Assembly (NCBI RefSeq): GCF_903995425.1
Contig: NC_050454.1
Coordinates: 51,855,437 to 51,919,436 of the forward strand
DNA: 64,000 nucleotides
DNA from: Onychomys torridus
Taxonomy: Eukaryota > Chordata > Mammalia > Rodentia > Cricetidae
Direction of reading: 5' to 3'
A program made the translations under genes and the position numbers. Position 1 is the stretch's first letter, and each line of letters begins with the position of its first letter. Shown here in pieces: positions 1 to 11,254 of the stretch. The notes under the pieces were generated by a model, which saw nothing but the letters and a program-made list of their open reading frames with translations, was not told the DNA's origin and searched no databases.

Positions 1-2283
1 GTGATATTTGGTATTCCGAGGAAGAGATCTGGTAACTTTGATTGGGATAGTGACAGCATTACCAGAAAACAGAAAATGGATCTGCAGTGGTATTTAGGAG
101 AGAGAACACTGGAGTGAGTGATTACTCACAGAAGATAAGAGAAAAAGGGGGAATGAGATTGTCACAGAGTCATTGGACTGAGAATTTCATGAAAGGCAGA
201 TATATTTGCAAAGATAGGCTCTGATGAAGCAGTAGGATAAGCAGAGCCTGCATGAGCAGAGTGGAAATGTTGTCAAGTAGTCAGAGTGATATACAGATCT
301 GAAGCTCTGAAATTGGGTTCTAGAGAAAATTATACATTTGAAGCCATGTGGTGGCTGTGATTTTCAAGGGAGATAAAATAGAAAAGTGATTAAGAGAAAG
401 CACAGCTAGGTCTACAGGAACTCAATTATGTGAAGATTGGGTGAAAGAGGATTACTTCTGAGTAAATGGAGGAATTGTCAACAGAGAAAGAGGAAAATCT
501 TGAGTGCGTGACATGGGGAATGCTGATCATCTTGCCTGTTTTACAATAAACACCATATAAGTAACATTTAGCAGTGATAACAATAGGGCACAAAGAGTAC
601 TTTAAGTATATAATGCTTGGCACACACACATACTCACATATGTGTGTTGTATCAAATATTAAACTACTTCAAATATCACGTAGTTAAAAAGACTATTTTC
701 CACCTGTATATTTTCTCTCTCTTCTCTTGTTCCATTGGCTCCTGCCTGCAATTAAAGCCTTTAAAATGTATTTTATTTCGAGATTTACTATAATTACACT
801 ATTTTTTCCTTGTCTTTCTTCCCTCCAAGTCCTTTAACTTTTAACTCCTATCCATAACTTGAGCTGAGGTCAAGGTGCAGAGAGGCTAGTAGTGTGATCA
901 GTAGGACAAAACAGAGAGATGGAAGAGACAAAAATCTGTGAGTGATTCCTTCAACACAGCCCTCAAAGAAAAGCAATGTCCCCAAGTCAAGTCTGAGTTC
1001 CTCCAGTGGATTCGCAAAAAAACATAGGCAATCATCCAGCTGCACTCCCATCTCTAGTCTATCCTGCAGGGTGCAAAGTTGCTGCAGTCATCACTTTCTG
1101 AAGGTGCAGGTTAATTTGAGAAGTAGAGACATGTTATAAACCATTTGAGGGGAAAAGATGCATCTTCAAATGATAGCCTGGCAAAACTCTTCAAGAATTT
1201 CCCTGCCTGTCATTCATTTTTGTGGCCTTCAAGAGGTGCTGAAGAATAAGCAACTTTTTTTTTTTTCTACAAAAGTTTAGCTTTATAGACCAGAAGATCT
1301 GTGTTGTAAAACACTTGGGTTTTGTTGTTTGTTTATTTTGTATTCCCATGGTGATTTGAAGTCAGCCAAGGAGAATATACTGATGCAAAAGCAAATCTTT
1401 GTACGTCAAGAACACTTTTTCTTGCAAAATCAAGAGTGGGTCACATTCGCAAAACTCTAAAGGGAAATCTCATTAGTTCCTTCATAGACTACTGGCTGCT
1501 GAGATAAGTCAGTTGCGGACTGACAATAGGACAAGTAGGAACCACATCCAACATGGCTTCCTTGAGAGCACTGTTTCATGTTTCAAACAATTGCATACAA
1601 ATGAATTTTGGGATCAGAGTCAATTCACAAATGACATTCTGCATTACTCAGGCAAAACTCATTTTATGAATACAAGAGTATTTAAAAGCCTGCATATAAA
1701 CTGTCATTTCCTATAAACCAACTGCATTCCTGCTTCTATAGAAGATTTTCCATTTCTAATCATCTCTTTGGTTTTATTCTTACTGGGTTTATTAAGAAAG
1801 TATGAATCTAAAGAAATCCTCCCAAATTTTATTCCAAACTTAACTTGTATGTCAGAGACATATGGTACATGCATTATATAGTATACCAGAGACTGTCTTG
1901 CTTCATTTTACTAAATATTTACTGATAAATGAATATCCAATGCTAGTCTTTTTATCCTCATCCTTGGTTCCAGGAAATCATATCCCTATGTATATGAGTT
2001 TGGAAAGTATCATGTTCCTATGTACATGAGTGCTGGACTTTTCACACTGGAGATAGGGAAATACCAATGTCATGAAACAATTTTTTGTTGACTCTTCTTC
2101 CTAGACTTCATTATGACTGAGAGTCTGCCCTGGGATTTCAAAAGATCTAAAAATAGCTTCCCCAAATTTATTGCTGGTCAACACCTCCTCTGGGCCTGAC
2201 AAAGTCTGAAGACAAAACTGCCCCTTTTCATCACTGCCTAGCCTTCTCTTTTATGGCGCCAACCACGGATCACTGACTCTAAC
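1..2283. other. Unique AT-rich non-coding DNA
   Basis: No recognisable gene, recent SINE or LINE is visible. Short frames on both strands (up to 67 codons) show no family resemblance and no splice or codon-use support. A short T-run lies near 1253-1266. Confidence 0.6.
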
Positions 2284-2410
2284 TTAATCCATATTTATTG
2301 AACAGTATAAGCAAAACATGAAGCTAGATTCTGGGAATGCCGGGTGGAAATGTAATAGATTCTGGTAGGGAGGCCTCCGAATCCAAGGAGAGAAGCATTT
2401 CAGGAAGAGT
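2284..2410 (+). repeat. Possible ancient mammalian interspersed-repeat remnant
   Basis: The string 'atatttattgaacagtata' followed by 'gctagattctgggaatgc' resembles the widely dispersed mammalian repeat reading 'tttattgagcac...tgctaggcactgggga'. It is strongly diverged. I cannot name the parent family with confidence, and random similarity is possible. Confidence 0.3.
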
Positions 2411-4611
2411 GTGTAGTGGGGTCATCACTAAAAGCTGAAGAGAGATGCTTCATTTAGCAGAAATCAATAATTATTTATATGTATTTTTCAACTGTGGGTC
2501 ACTTCAACAACTAATTAGAAAATTATGTTGTGAACCATACAGAATGATTAGCCTTGCTTCAGACGTATTTTTTCTTTCATAAGTATCATTGAATGAGTGA
2601 ACATCTATGTCCTTTCTCTATTTTATACATTTATAAAGGCTTTTCCCAAATGTAAATTTTTGAGACATTCTTTACCTTTTATTCTCAGTCAAATCCCAGG
2701 AGTCATTTGGCAGGTTACCCCAGATGCAGCCTTATTTTGAGTTGGCCTTGGAAGGGGTTGTCCTCATCTTTTTCACACAAAGCAGCCTATGCGGGAGCCA
2801 GGACACACTAGGTGACAAAAGCCACTTGCTAGCCTTTCTGGGACTTGTGAGGCTATTGATGAAGGATTCTAATTTGAAATTGATACTGATGCCAGAAAAG
2901 TGAACAGTGTAAATGATGTAACTTAAAGGAGGGTGGGAAAGTCTATAATAGGAGATCAGGATTTGACTGAATGAAAGTTTACTAATCAAGAAAAGAGCAA
3001 GCAAGTTTGGGGGCAACTCTCTGTACAAAATCATGGTTGAATCATAGGTTGTCCACAGACACAAACATGTCTGACATGTATGACAATATTCTGAGATAAT
3101 CAACTAGGTCTAGAAAACGCAGGACAGATACATATATATACCTTAATCTGGGACAGTACATCAAAATACCCAATGCAGTATAACTTAGAGATTGTTTTCT
3201 ACAATCCCAGAAACCTGTTAAGAAGCTAGCATATCAGTGAAGGCCTGTCATCTCACAGAGTCCTTCTAGCTTTGTCCTCTAATGAAAGAGTAGTCAGGGC
3301 ACCATTCAGTGCTCTGTTTACACTGGCACTAATTCTATTTGTGAGGACTTTCCTTAAGCATCTCTGGGAAAAAGTCCCACTTATACCCTAATATGATATC
3401 ACCTTCAGGGGTAGGATTTCAGTGTATCTATTTTAGGAACACAACATTCAGACCTGGACAATCTATTTCATGATTATTTGTATAGTGAGTTTCTACTTAC
3501 AGTAAGAAAATTTTTAATAATTCAATATATGGACACATAGTTCTATGGCAAAGGAGTTTCTTCACAAGAAACAATCCTCTGTCATTTATCCATCTCCAAA
3601 AGCCTTTCATCAGGTCTCTGACACAGGATTCTCTAACCAACTTATTGACTCCAGACTCGCCTTTTCCTCCCACTTACCATTTACCGATGTTTTCTAAACT
3701 GTCCTCTGTTCATTTGATCCCCTTAGTCTGTTACTCTTTCTTCCTTTGTGTCCATCTCTTTCTGCTCTGTACCTCACGGCCCCCACAGATTGCTCCAGAG
3801 TAGAATCAATTGATGGGTTAATTGCATAATGGGAGGATTTTCCTTTGATTTTGAAGAAAGAGAAATATAATTTTATTCCATTATAATCTTAGGCTGTAGC
3901 CTTCCATTTCCCCCCATTCAGGGATAGTCACTGATCTACTTAAATTCAAGCTTTGAGTTATGAATAGCTGCTTTGCCTCATGCTATTTTATAATTCTAAA
4001 ACATATGTTTCTAATATTTACAGATTATGCAAAAATATTTTGTAGATAGAAATTTCTTAACTTGTAGAACTTTAGAATGACATTAATCATTCATTTAGTT
4101 ACAATCTAAAATAAATCAAATGCTATAGTGTTGTACTGGCTTTCTCTTCAGCAGCTAGTTTTGATGTAATATATCATTCTCACACTGTTCCTGTGAAAAT
4201 AGTCAATTTAAACCTTCTTGAGGTCATGCATATATGCATTATGCAATATAATTCTATTGCAATCACTATGACCACAGACAACAGAATTTCTTCTTGTAAC
4301 AACTTTGCCTAACTATAGCAGAAGTATAAACATGAATTAAGAGGTATGAAGACTGGACACTGTTCTGACGCCCATTCAAATGAACATTACAGCCAACCTA
4401 GCAGCTGAGCTTTGACAAAAGGCCTCAAATATAAAGTGTACCCATTGTTACACACCACAAATTGTCAGTGTTAATACTACCGCCAATGTTTTACTACTGC
4501 TGATAAAAGTAAATCACGTTCTTTCTATAGTTGTAAAGGAAAAAGAGACCAAGCTTCAAATTAATAGACATACAGAGATACGGAGTACTTGCATCTTGGT
4601 TGAAGATTTAG
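2411..4611. other. Unique non-coding DNA
   Basis: No repeat or gene is recognised. It holds the longest non-microsatellite open frame of the window (minus strand, 2732-3103, 123 codons). That frame resembles no family I know and has no supporting context, so it is treated as chance. Confidence 0.6.
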
Positions 4612-4625
4612 GTGGTGTGTGTATT

Positions 4626-4659
<34 letters not shown>

Positions 4660-4672
4660 TGCATGCACACAC
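4612..4672 (+). repeat. (TG)n microsatellite, imperfect
   Basis: A pure GT run at about 4626-4652 is followed by interrupted GT and by 'gcatgcacacaca', giving a short self-complementary stretch at the right edge. The array sits at the A-tail side of an antisense SINE-like sequence. Confidence 0.95.
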
Positions 4673-4930
4673 ATGAGTATATGATTGTGGAGGCCAAAGG
4701 TTAACATCTAAATCTTTTTTTTGCTCTCCACCTATTTTTTTTTTTCAAGACAAATTCTCTCACTGGTTCTGGAGCTCACAGATTAGCAAGCCCTAGGCAT
4801 CCTCTTGTCCCTACCTCCCCAATGCTGGAACAAGGAGCTCAGCTTTTAAAATAGGTGCCAGATCCGAACTCACATTGCCATGTTTGCATACCCAGGAGTT
4901 TACAGACTGAACGATCCCTCCTGCATTAGT
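4673..4930 (-). mobile_element. Old SINE-like element, antisense
   Basis: The order of pieces matches antisense rodent SINE-like repeats: a TG tract, 'gtggaggccaaaggtta', 'gctctccacct', a T-run, 'caagacaaattctctcact', 'ggagctcacagatt', 'gatccgaactcacattgcc', then an antisense tRNA-like head near 4915. Divergence is high and I cannot choose between B3-like and B4/RSINE-like families. Confidence 0.55.
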
Positions 4931-5128
4931 ATTTCCATAATGGCACCAAAGCTGCCTGCTTCAGAGTTCTGCTGCAATGACTTTTGCTAAAAGGTGCCAT
5001 TTGTCTTGCTGTGCTATCTTGGTTAAGTCACAATATTTTTCTGTCCCGGGAAGAAGATATCACAGTAAGAATTCGATGAGAAGATGAATGCTACTTTTAA
5101 AGGAAAAACCAGTTCAGCTCAACTCTAC

Positions 5129-5149
5129 AAAAAAAAAAAAAAAAAAAAA
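5129..5149 (+). repeat. Poly(A) run (21 A)
   Basis: An uninterrupted run of 21 A. No SINE body could be recognised immediately 5' of it, so it may be a retroposon tail whose body has decayed, or simple slippage. Confidence 0.9.
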
Positions 5150-5184
5150 GTAACATATCAATGCCTGCAAGCTTAAAAACAGAA

Positions 5185-5480
5185 TATAAAAATTAATCTT
5201 TTTATATGAAGGATCAATGTGAGCTGAATCGTCAAAATGACTTGTCCTATTAACCACATCTCTAATGATTGATTGCACCCCTTATTGATGGTTTAAATTG
5301 TTCTAGTGAGGCAATTAGCAGTCTTTGCAAACACAATGAAGCTGACTGAATGATTCAGGTGAGATGAGTCAGCAGCGCAGCAGGTGCAGGAAGCGCAAGC
5401 CTTGCACTTGAGGAAATCACATTTTATGAATTAATGGCTTATTCCTTTTCACCTCTTTCTCTTTTTGCTAGGGAGAGCCA
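5185..5480. promoter_or_regulatory. Candidate enhancer-like motif island
   Basis: Repeat-free block with compact transcription-factor-like words. TAATGATTGATTG lies at 5263-5275 (PBX/HOX-like), CAGGTG E-boxes at 5356-5361 and 5381-5386, and TGAGTCAGCA at 5365-5374 (AP-1/MARE-like). These sit inside a locally GC-richer stretch 'agcagcgcagcaggtgcagg'. Function is inferred only from motif density; conservation was not tested. Confidence 0.3.
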
Positions 5481-6699
5481 ACAGGCTGTTCAGTTCATGT
5501 GATAGCCAGATTTTCCACCCTCTCTCCTGGGGATCCCTTTTCTCCCTATCACATTCATCCCATCCTGCAAATGTTTGTGATGCAGACTTTCACTGAATAG
5601 CAGCTCAAGTCCTAACTATGTGTCTTCAGAGCTACTTAAATGTGCACAAATATTTTAGCTCACAAAGCTCATATCAATATTTCACTTATAATAGAGATAT
5701 AATGATAAGTTCCTCAGTTTCTGATATTTGGGTTGGATAATATATAAGTGTCTACTACAGTGACAGGAACAAAGTAAGTAGAACACATACTACTTACTCT
5801 GGTTATTGATAATGGCCATACTTCCATCAGAGAGTAGCAATAGCTACTCTGAAATCCAGAAGTTTTAATATTACATTCACCCTTTTTTTTTCCAGTATCT
5901 CTATATATCCATAAGGCAATCCCCTGTACTCCTTATGCTTCATATATCCTCACCAGGAAAATTTCCATGTTGCTGTGGCATTTCTAGAGAGTTTAGATCA
6001 GTAGGAACTTTGGGAAATTTCCATTCACAAACAGCAAAGGAAATGGGGGCTCTTACAAGATAAAATACATTTATATATATTTAGATTTTCAAAACACATC
6101 CTACCTCTACATAAACTGTGGAGAATGAGTAATTTTTATTCATAGTTTAATTACTTTCTTTTACAGCTATATATAATCTGTTGAGGAATAAAATAAGCTC
6201 AGTTATTTAATGATCTTGTCTTTCTTCTCTCTTTTTTCCCTTTGTTTCTACTTACTCATATTACAACTTTTACACTCTACATTTTAAATGTGTATATCTA
6301 CATGAGTATATGAATACTTCTATTTCATATAGAACTATTTATGTTATTCACAATGTTTTCAAGTAGGGAATTTTTCTTCAGTGATTAAGAACACAATAAT
6401 TTTAAAACTTTGATTGCTGATATTTTTTCTTTGTCTAAGTCCCTGCCTTCACATAAGTGTTATCCCTGTTTTCTGAGCAGTAAGAACATCCCAAATGCCA
6501 TAAATTCAGATGTCTGGAACTAAGCACACAAACCTGAGATCATCTCATGTCTATGAAAGTCTCCACCACCCCATCTCTCCATTAAAATCATAAACTCTCT
6601 GAACACGTTCTTTCCATCAAATGACAAAACTGTCCCTCAAATCTTTTAGACTATATACCTCCAAAGTTCTTCTATATTCTCTTCATTTGATTATCCCCT
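5481..6699. other. Unique AT-rich non-coding DNA
   Basis: No gene or repeat recognised. Confidence 0.6.
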
Positions 6700-7117
6700 T
6701 GTTATGATTTGAGTCCTAAATGTTCCAGAAAAGTCATGTGTTGAAGGTCCAGTGCCAGCCTAAGTGCCTATGGGAAATGCTGGAACCTTTAACAGGTGGA
6801 ACCATGTGGAATGAGTCAGTTCCTACAGAGAGTGCCTGAAGGGGCCATTCGCACTTCTGACACTTCCCGCACCTCTTCTTTTCAATCCTCTTCTCACTGC
6901 CCAGTACTTCTCCTCTCTCTCCATCACCTTGAGGTTTTCAGATTTGGACTACCAGCCATTTACAATGTGAGACTCTTCAACAGTCTTAAAATAATGAAAC
7001 CACAGAATAGTGAACCTGAACCCCCCCACCCCTACCCCAGGCTATAAACCAGAGTTAAGCCTTTCTGTTTATTTGTTTGCCTTAGGTCTTTTTACAGCAA
7101 TGGAAACCTGACTAAAA
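6700..7117 (+). mobile_element. MaLR-like (ERVL-MaLR) solo LTR
   Basis: It opens with TGTTATGATTTGA and 'gtcatgtgttgaaggtcca', the hallmark of mammalian MaLR LTRs (MLT1/MST type). It closes with 'ggctataaaccagagttaa', a T-rich tract, 'gtctttttacagcaatgga' and 'aacctgactaaaatg', the usual MaLR 3' end. The mid-part is diverged. No clear 5 bp target duplication was found. The small frame 6796-7047 lies wholly inside and is not a gene. Confidence 0.75.
7021..7038 (-). other. Potential G-quadruplex (minus strand)
   Basis: The plus strand reads C7-A-C4-TA-C4, so the minus strand has G4-TA-G4-T-G7. This allows four runs of at least three G with loops of one or two bases when the G7 run is split. 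It lies within the MaLR-like LTR. Confidence 0.5.
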
Positions 7118-7739
7118 TGACTCCCACCATCAAGTTGAGTCCACCATCATTTCTGCTCTGTGTAAATGAGTAACTGCTAAGCTGTCTCTTCTGGGGTCAG
7201 CCTCTCCTCAACATAGTGATGGCAGGCTATTTGAAGGATGTGCCAAGGATGTAAGCCACCTTGAACACTTTCCTGTTTTGTACTTCCTACTAAAATAGGG
7301 ACCTATTGTATGGTAGGTACAATAGCTATTGAATCCTCAGCTCAGTGTACATCTGTTTTGATAGTCTCACTGCTCCTGGTCAGCTTGACGGCCTTCTTCC
7401 TCAGATATTACAACCTCTCATACTTAGAAACTCCTTCGACTTGTCTCAACCACAGCTTTCTCTCCCTCTGGGCTACAAAGTCTGGTTCATGACCTCTATA
7501 TACCCAATTCCTCCTTTTCATCTGACACTTTCTTCCTGGATTTTGTGTAGCTGACTCCATTATTTCTTCAAGCTTCAAGTCTCACGTTATATGGATCCAC
7601 CACTGCCTACTCTGGGGGTATATCTCTGGCTACCCTTTAAAAATTCAGACTTGTAAAAAACCTAGATTTTTTTTATCAATTATCTATTTACTTTCCTCAC
7701 AATGCATTTGGAAATTTGTAATGCATGCATTTGCTCTTT
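7118..7739. other. Non-coding DNA, no feature recognised
   Basis: Pyrimidine-rich sequence with two overlapping short frames (7310-7492 and 7345-7554) in different phases. Neither resembles a known protein. It could be the decayed upstream part of the L2 fragment that follows. Confidence 0.5.
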
Positions 7740-7875
7740 AATTATCAACCTTATTCAGAGCTCTGAAGAGCAGAGACCACATCTATCTTTATTTACCATT
7801 GTGTCAAAAGGAAGTGGTACAATGATAAGACTCAGTAAGAATTCAATAAGAAGTTGTTGAATGAATGAATAATGA
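7740..7875 (+). mobile_element. LINE-2 (L2) 3' end fragment
   Basis: 'gagctctgaagagcagagac' followed by 'agtaagaattcaataag' and 'aagttgttgaatgaatga' matches the classic L2 3' terminus (…gtgagctccttgagggcagg … cactcaataaatatttgttgaatgaatga). It is an ancient mammalian repeat. Confidence 0.75.
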
Positions 7876-7945
7876 TTTCTCTAGATTCATAAATATATCC
7901 TTTGTTCCAACTCATAATAATTAGAAGGAAGAGAGTCAAGGTAAA

Positions 7946-7951
7946 GTATAG
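7946..7951. other. Left target-site duplication of LTR copy 1 (GTATAG)
   Basis: The six bases immediately before the LTR start are GTATAG. The six after its end (8309-8314) are CTATAG, one mismatch. Confidence 0.7.
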
Positions 7952-8308
7952 TGTGGTGATATTTTGTTTGTGCTCTAACAAATAAAGCTTGCCAGGAGAT
8001 CAGAGTGTCAGGCTAACCACTGGAGGCCAAGCAGTGGTGGCACACACCTTTAATCCCAGCATTTGGGATTTCATGCCTTTCATCCTAGTACTTAGAAGGA
8101 GGAAACAGGAAGTGATATGGCTGGGTGGAGAGAGGAAGTGATAAAGTGGCATGGAGACAGGAGCGCCACCCCCTTTCTGTCTGAGGATTTGGTAGAGGTA
8201 AGAAGTGGCTGTGGCTTGCTCCTTTTTTTTCTCTCTGATCTTTCAGCATTGACCACTATTTATGACTCTGGATTTTTATTTTTAAGACCAATTAGAATTT
8301 GTGCTACA
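7952..8308 (+). mobile_element. Solo ERV LTR, family I copy 1 (357 bp)
   Basis: It starts TGTGGTGATATT and ends GTGCTACA (TG…CA termini). It shares both ends and several internal blocks ('gctgtggcttg', 'tctctgatctttcagcat', 'ttttaagacc…ttagaatttgtgctaca') with the reverse-oriented copy at 54186-54669. Internally it carries a B1-like block ('gtggcacacacctttaatcc') and 'gaagtgatatggctgggtgg'. Flanking 6 bp duplications (one mismatch) fit a betaretrovirus-like (ERV2/ERVK) insertion. The family is abundant in cricetid genomes from memory; I give no formal name. Confidence 0.8.
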
Positions 8309-8740
8309 CTATAGAAATAAATATTTCTATTATTTATGGGTATCATACCATGCAGAGATAAAATATAGGAAAGAATGCCCAGAACCCCGGATGATGTGGG
8401 CACAGGGATTATTTCCACTACTTTACCCACAACCCTCCTCTTTATGACTTCACTATAAATGCACACAGATACAGTATTTATACATAAAAAGAGAGGCAGG
8501 CACTACAACTAAATTTCTACATTTTTTAAGTTTATGGAAATTTAAAAAGACAAAAAATAAGGAGATAAAAAAATCAGACATTTGTATTACTAAATATGTG
8601 AACTCTGCTGTTAGCAAACTAGATTATATTTATATATAAAGAGGATTTCTAAGTTTGAGACTATAATTAATATTCAATAGTGTTATATAACATATAGAAT
8701 ACTTTTTTATTTATTTACTTATTTTGTTTTTATTTTTTTT
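8309..8740. other. Non-coding spacer between LTR copy 1 and a B1
   Basis: AT-rich with no recognised feature. The first six bases are the right target duplication of the LTR. Confidence 0.5.
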
Positions 8741-8872
8741 GGTTTTTCGAGTGTAGCTTTACGCCTTTCCTGGAACTCACTCTGTAGACCAGGCTGGCCT
8801 CGGACTCACAGAGATCCACCTGCCTCTGACTCCTGAGTGCTGGGATTAAAGGCGTGCGCCACCACTGCCTGG
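8726..8872 (-). mobile_element. B1 SINE, antisense, full-length-like
   Basis: T-rich tail, then 'ggtttttcgagtgtagctt', 'cctttcctggaactcactc', 'tgtagaccaggctggcctc' and 'gtgctgggattaaaggcg': an antisense B1 down to its 5' end. CTTATTTT flanks both sides (8718-8725 and 8873-8880), fitting a short target duplication. It was inserted in the A-rich tail of the antisense LINE-1 that follows. Confidence 0.92.
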
Positions 8873-9625
8873 CTTATTTTTAATTTTTATTTATTCTTTT
8901 CTCATCTATTACATTCCCATTGTAGTTTCCCTTTCCCTCTTCTCCTCCCAGTACCTCCCACTTCTTAGTTTCTCTTTAGGATAGGGCCGGTTTCACATGA
9001 ATATAAACAGAACACGGCATATCAAGTTACAGTAAGACTAAGCACCTCCCCATGTATTAAGGTTAGACAAGGCCACCCAGTATGAGGAGTAGGGTCCCAA
9101 AAGCCAGTAAAAGAGTCAAAGACAGCCCCTGCACCCACTGTTAGGAGTCCCACAAGAGGAACAAACTACACAGCTGGAACATACATGCAGAGTGCCTAGG
9201 TCAGCCCCGTGCAGGCTCCCTGGTTGTCAGTTCACTGTCTGTGAGCCCCTATGAGCCCGGGTTAGTTGATTCCGTGAGTTTTCTTATGGTGTCCTTGGCC
9301 CCTCTGCCTCCTGCAATCATTTCTCCCCTTCTTCTTCAGGATTCCCTGAGGTCCACCTAATGTTTGGCTGTGGGTCTCTGCATCTGTTTACAGTGACTGA
9401 ATGAAGCTTCTCTGATGACAACTGGACTAGGGACCAATCTGTGAGTATAGCAGACTATCATTAGGAATCATTCCATGGACTCTCCCCCTCCTCTCAGTTG
9501 TGTTTGGTTCTATCCTAGGTCTCTGGGCCATCCAGCCTCTCATTCCTGACCCCCCGGGCAGTGTCAGGCATGGGCTATGCCTACATGGAACAATCACCTC
9601 TTGAATTCCACACACAAGAGATTTT
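8873..9625 (-). mobile_element. LINE-1 3' end (3' UTR), antisense
   Basis: Read on the minus strand it ends in a purine-rich tract then an A-rich tail, as rodent L1 3' ends do. On the plus strand this appears as 'taatttttatttattctttt' then a pyrimidine tract ('ccctttccctcttctcctcc'). Blocks such as 'ttggctgtgggtctctgc' and 'tgatgacaactggactag' match the dispersed rodent L1 3' region as I remember it. Only the 3' portion is present. Confidence 0.75.
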
Positions 9626-9794
9626 CATAATGCCCAAGTATATATCTCATGTTCCTATGGCTAAAGCCATGTACCCCAAAAGATATCATAATAATTGCTG
9701 ATGCTTTAACATTCTCTTTGCTCACTCATCTCCGAATATTCTAGGCTTTTCTCCCTCAGTTTCTTGCTTGTTATGTCAGTCATGTCTCATTTTC

Positions 9795-9925
9795 TGTGCC
9801 TACTTGAACACTGTCTGTCCTTCAAGATCCAATAAAAATCCATTTTCTGCATAGCATTCTCTGATCTTTGTTGCTTCAAGTTACCTCAGAGTTATGCTAT
9901 TTCTTTGATAGAATACCTGTGCCAA
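9795..9925 (+). mobile_element. L2-like fragment
   Basis: 'gtccttcaagatccaataaa' followed by 'agcattctctgatctttg' is the pattern of the L2 3' region (ccttcaagacccagctcaa … gaagccttccctgat). Diverged and partial. Confidence 0.5.
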
Positions 9926-10097
9926 TTGTTACCCATATAACTTTAGATGCTTTTAAGTACTTCTATACTGTCCCCCAATAACTGAACATTTACAAAGCAA
10001 TAGTAACCCAAGTCATTGCTGCCTCATTTACCAAATGAAGAGATAAAAGTGGGAACATCCAAGATCTTTTGTATTGAAAAATAATTTAGTGACTCAT

Positions 10098-10255
10098 TAA
10101 TATGTTCATTAATTCAGCACTTACTTAGCTCCTGTCATATACCAATAACACTAATAAGCTCAGTATATACAAATATAGTATGCCAATACCATCAAAGACA
10201 CAAATAAGTCATGGCATGGTCCTGGAGGAATTATTCTTCCTAGAGCACTAGAATG
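10098..10255 (+). repeat. Possible ancient repeat remnant
   Basis: 'attaattcagcacttactta' and 'gctcctgtcatataccaata', then 'ggtcctggaggaatta', recall the same ancestral mammalian repeat suspected at 2284-2410. Low identity; family not resolved. Confidence 0.35.
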
Positions 10256-10611
10256 GAGTTAATGGTTTATAAGGTCACACAGTAAAGATGGCCACATCCT
10301 GAAAATGTTAAATGTAAAAAAACATATACTAGCCCTAATATCAAGGAAAACCTTGAATACATATAGGGCTCCAACTGATACTGAGCAGGGGAAAGTATTC
10401 ATTTCATACTAAACTGGACAGGGCATTTCAGACAATGGGTTAATAATAAAAACCTCAGGAATGAAGTTGAACAAGTACACGATGCTAAGTAAAATTATAA
10501 TAAGATTGCATATTAAGTCAAAATTCATGAAAGTTGACAGTTTTGTGGATTTTTATCATGCTACTACATTAAAAGTTGTTTGAAATCTCTTCCTTGATTT
10601 TATTTTCTTGT

Positions 10612-10745
10612 TTAAGATAAGGTCTTCCTTACCCCAACTGGCCTAGAATGGAGGCCTATAGCCCAGGGTAGCCTTACACTTGTCACCCTTCTGCCTCTGC
10701 CACAAAAGTGCTGCGACTTTGAGCAGGCACCCCCATAGCAGGCGT
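10612..10745 (-). mobile_element. Old B1 (B1F/proto-B1-like), antisense
   Basis: 'aagataaggtcttccttacc', 'tggcctagaatggaggc', 'tagcccagggtagcc' and 'ctgcctctgccacaaaagtg' follow the antisense B1 order with heavy divergence. Confidence 0.6.
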
Positions 10746-10995
10746 GAAATATTTACTTACATTTGTTATTCCCTATTTTACACTTATGCCAGGAATCTGA
10801 AATTACTTTGAAAATGCAATGCAGAAAGGACTATTGTTGATAGAAGCAAGACATTAAATGGAACCCAATGGGCACCTAATAAAGACTAGATATTAAGAAT
10901 TAATAATGCCTAATATTTAATAATTGTACACCATGAGGAATTATTTGGTTCTTTAAGTGCTTCTGAATATCATCTTAGGGACAAAATAGTAATAT

Positions 10996-11229
10996 TTTAA
11001 GGTTTATTTTTATTAATATGTGTGAGTGTGTGTCTATGTATATATAAGAAGAAGCATGTGCTAATGCTCACAGACTCCCAAAGAGGTAGATGGTCTCCTG
11101 GAGTTGAAATTTTAAGAGGCTGTGAACAATTGGACATGGTTGCTGGGATCCAAATCCATGCCTCTGGAAGGACAGCAAGTTCTCTTAAACACCAACTGTC
11201 TAGCCATCTCTTCAGCCATCCCCGCCCCC
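10996..11229 (-). mobile_element. B3 SINE (B2-related), antisense
   Basis: A/T-rich tail 'tttaaggtttatttttatt', a TG tract, 'gttgctgggatccaaatcc', 'cctctggaaggacagcaag', then the antisense tRNA-like head 'tagccatctcttcagccatc'. This is the standard reversed B2/B3 order. The 107-codon frame starting at 11022 is a translation of this element. Confidence 0.8.
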
Positions 11230-11254
11230 AAATAACAATTTTTTTTTTTTTTAA

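Noticed and set aside
2732..3103. 123-codon minus-strand open frame
   Set aside because: No recognisable domain or family. A frame this long can arise by chance in 64 kb searched on six frames, and no promoter, splice or homology support is visible.
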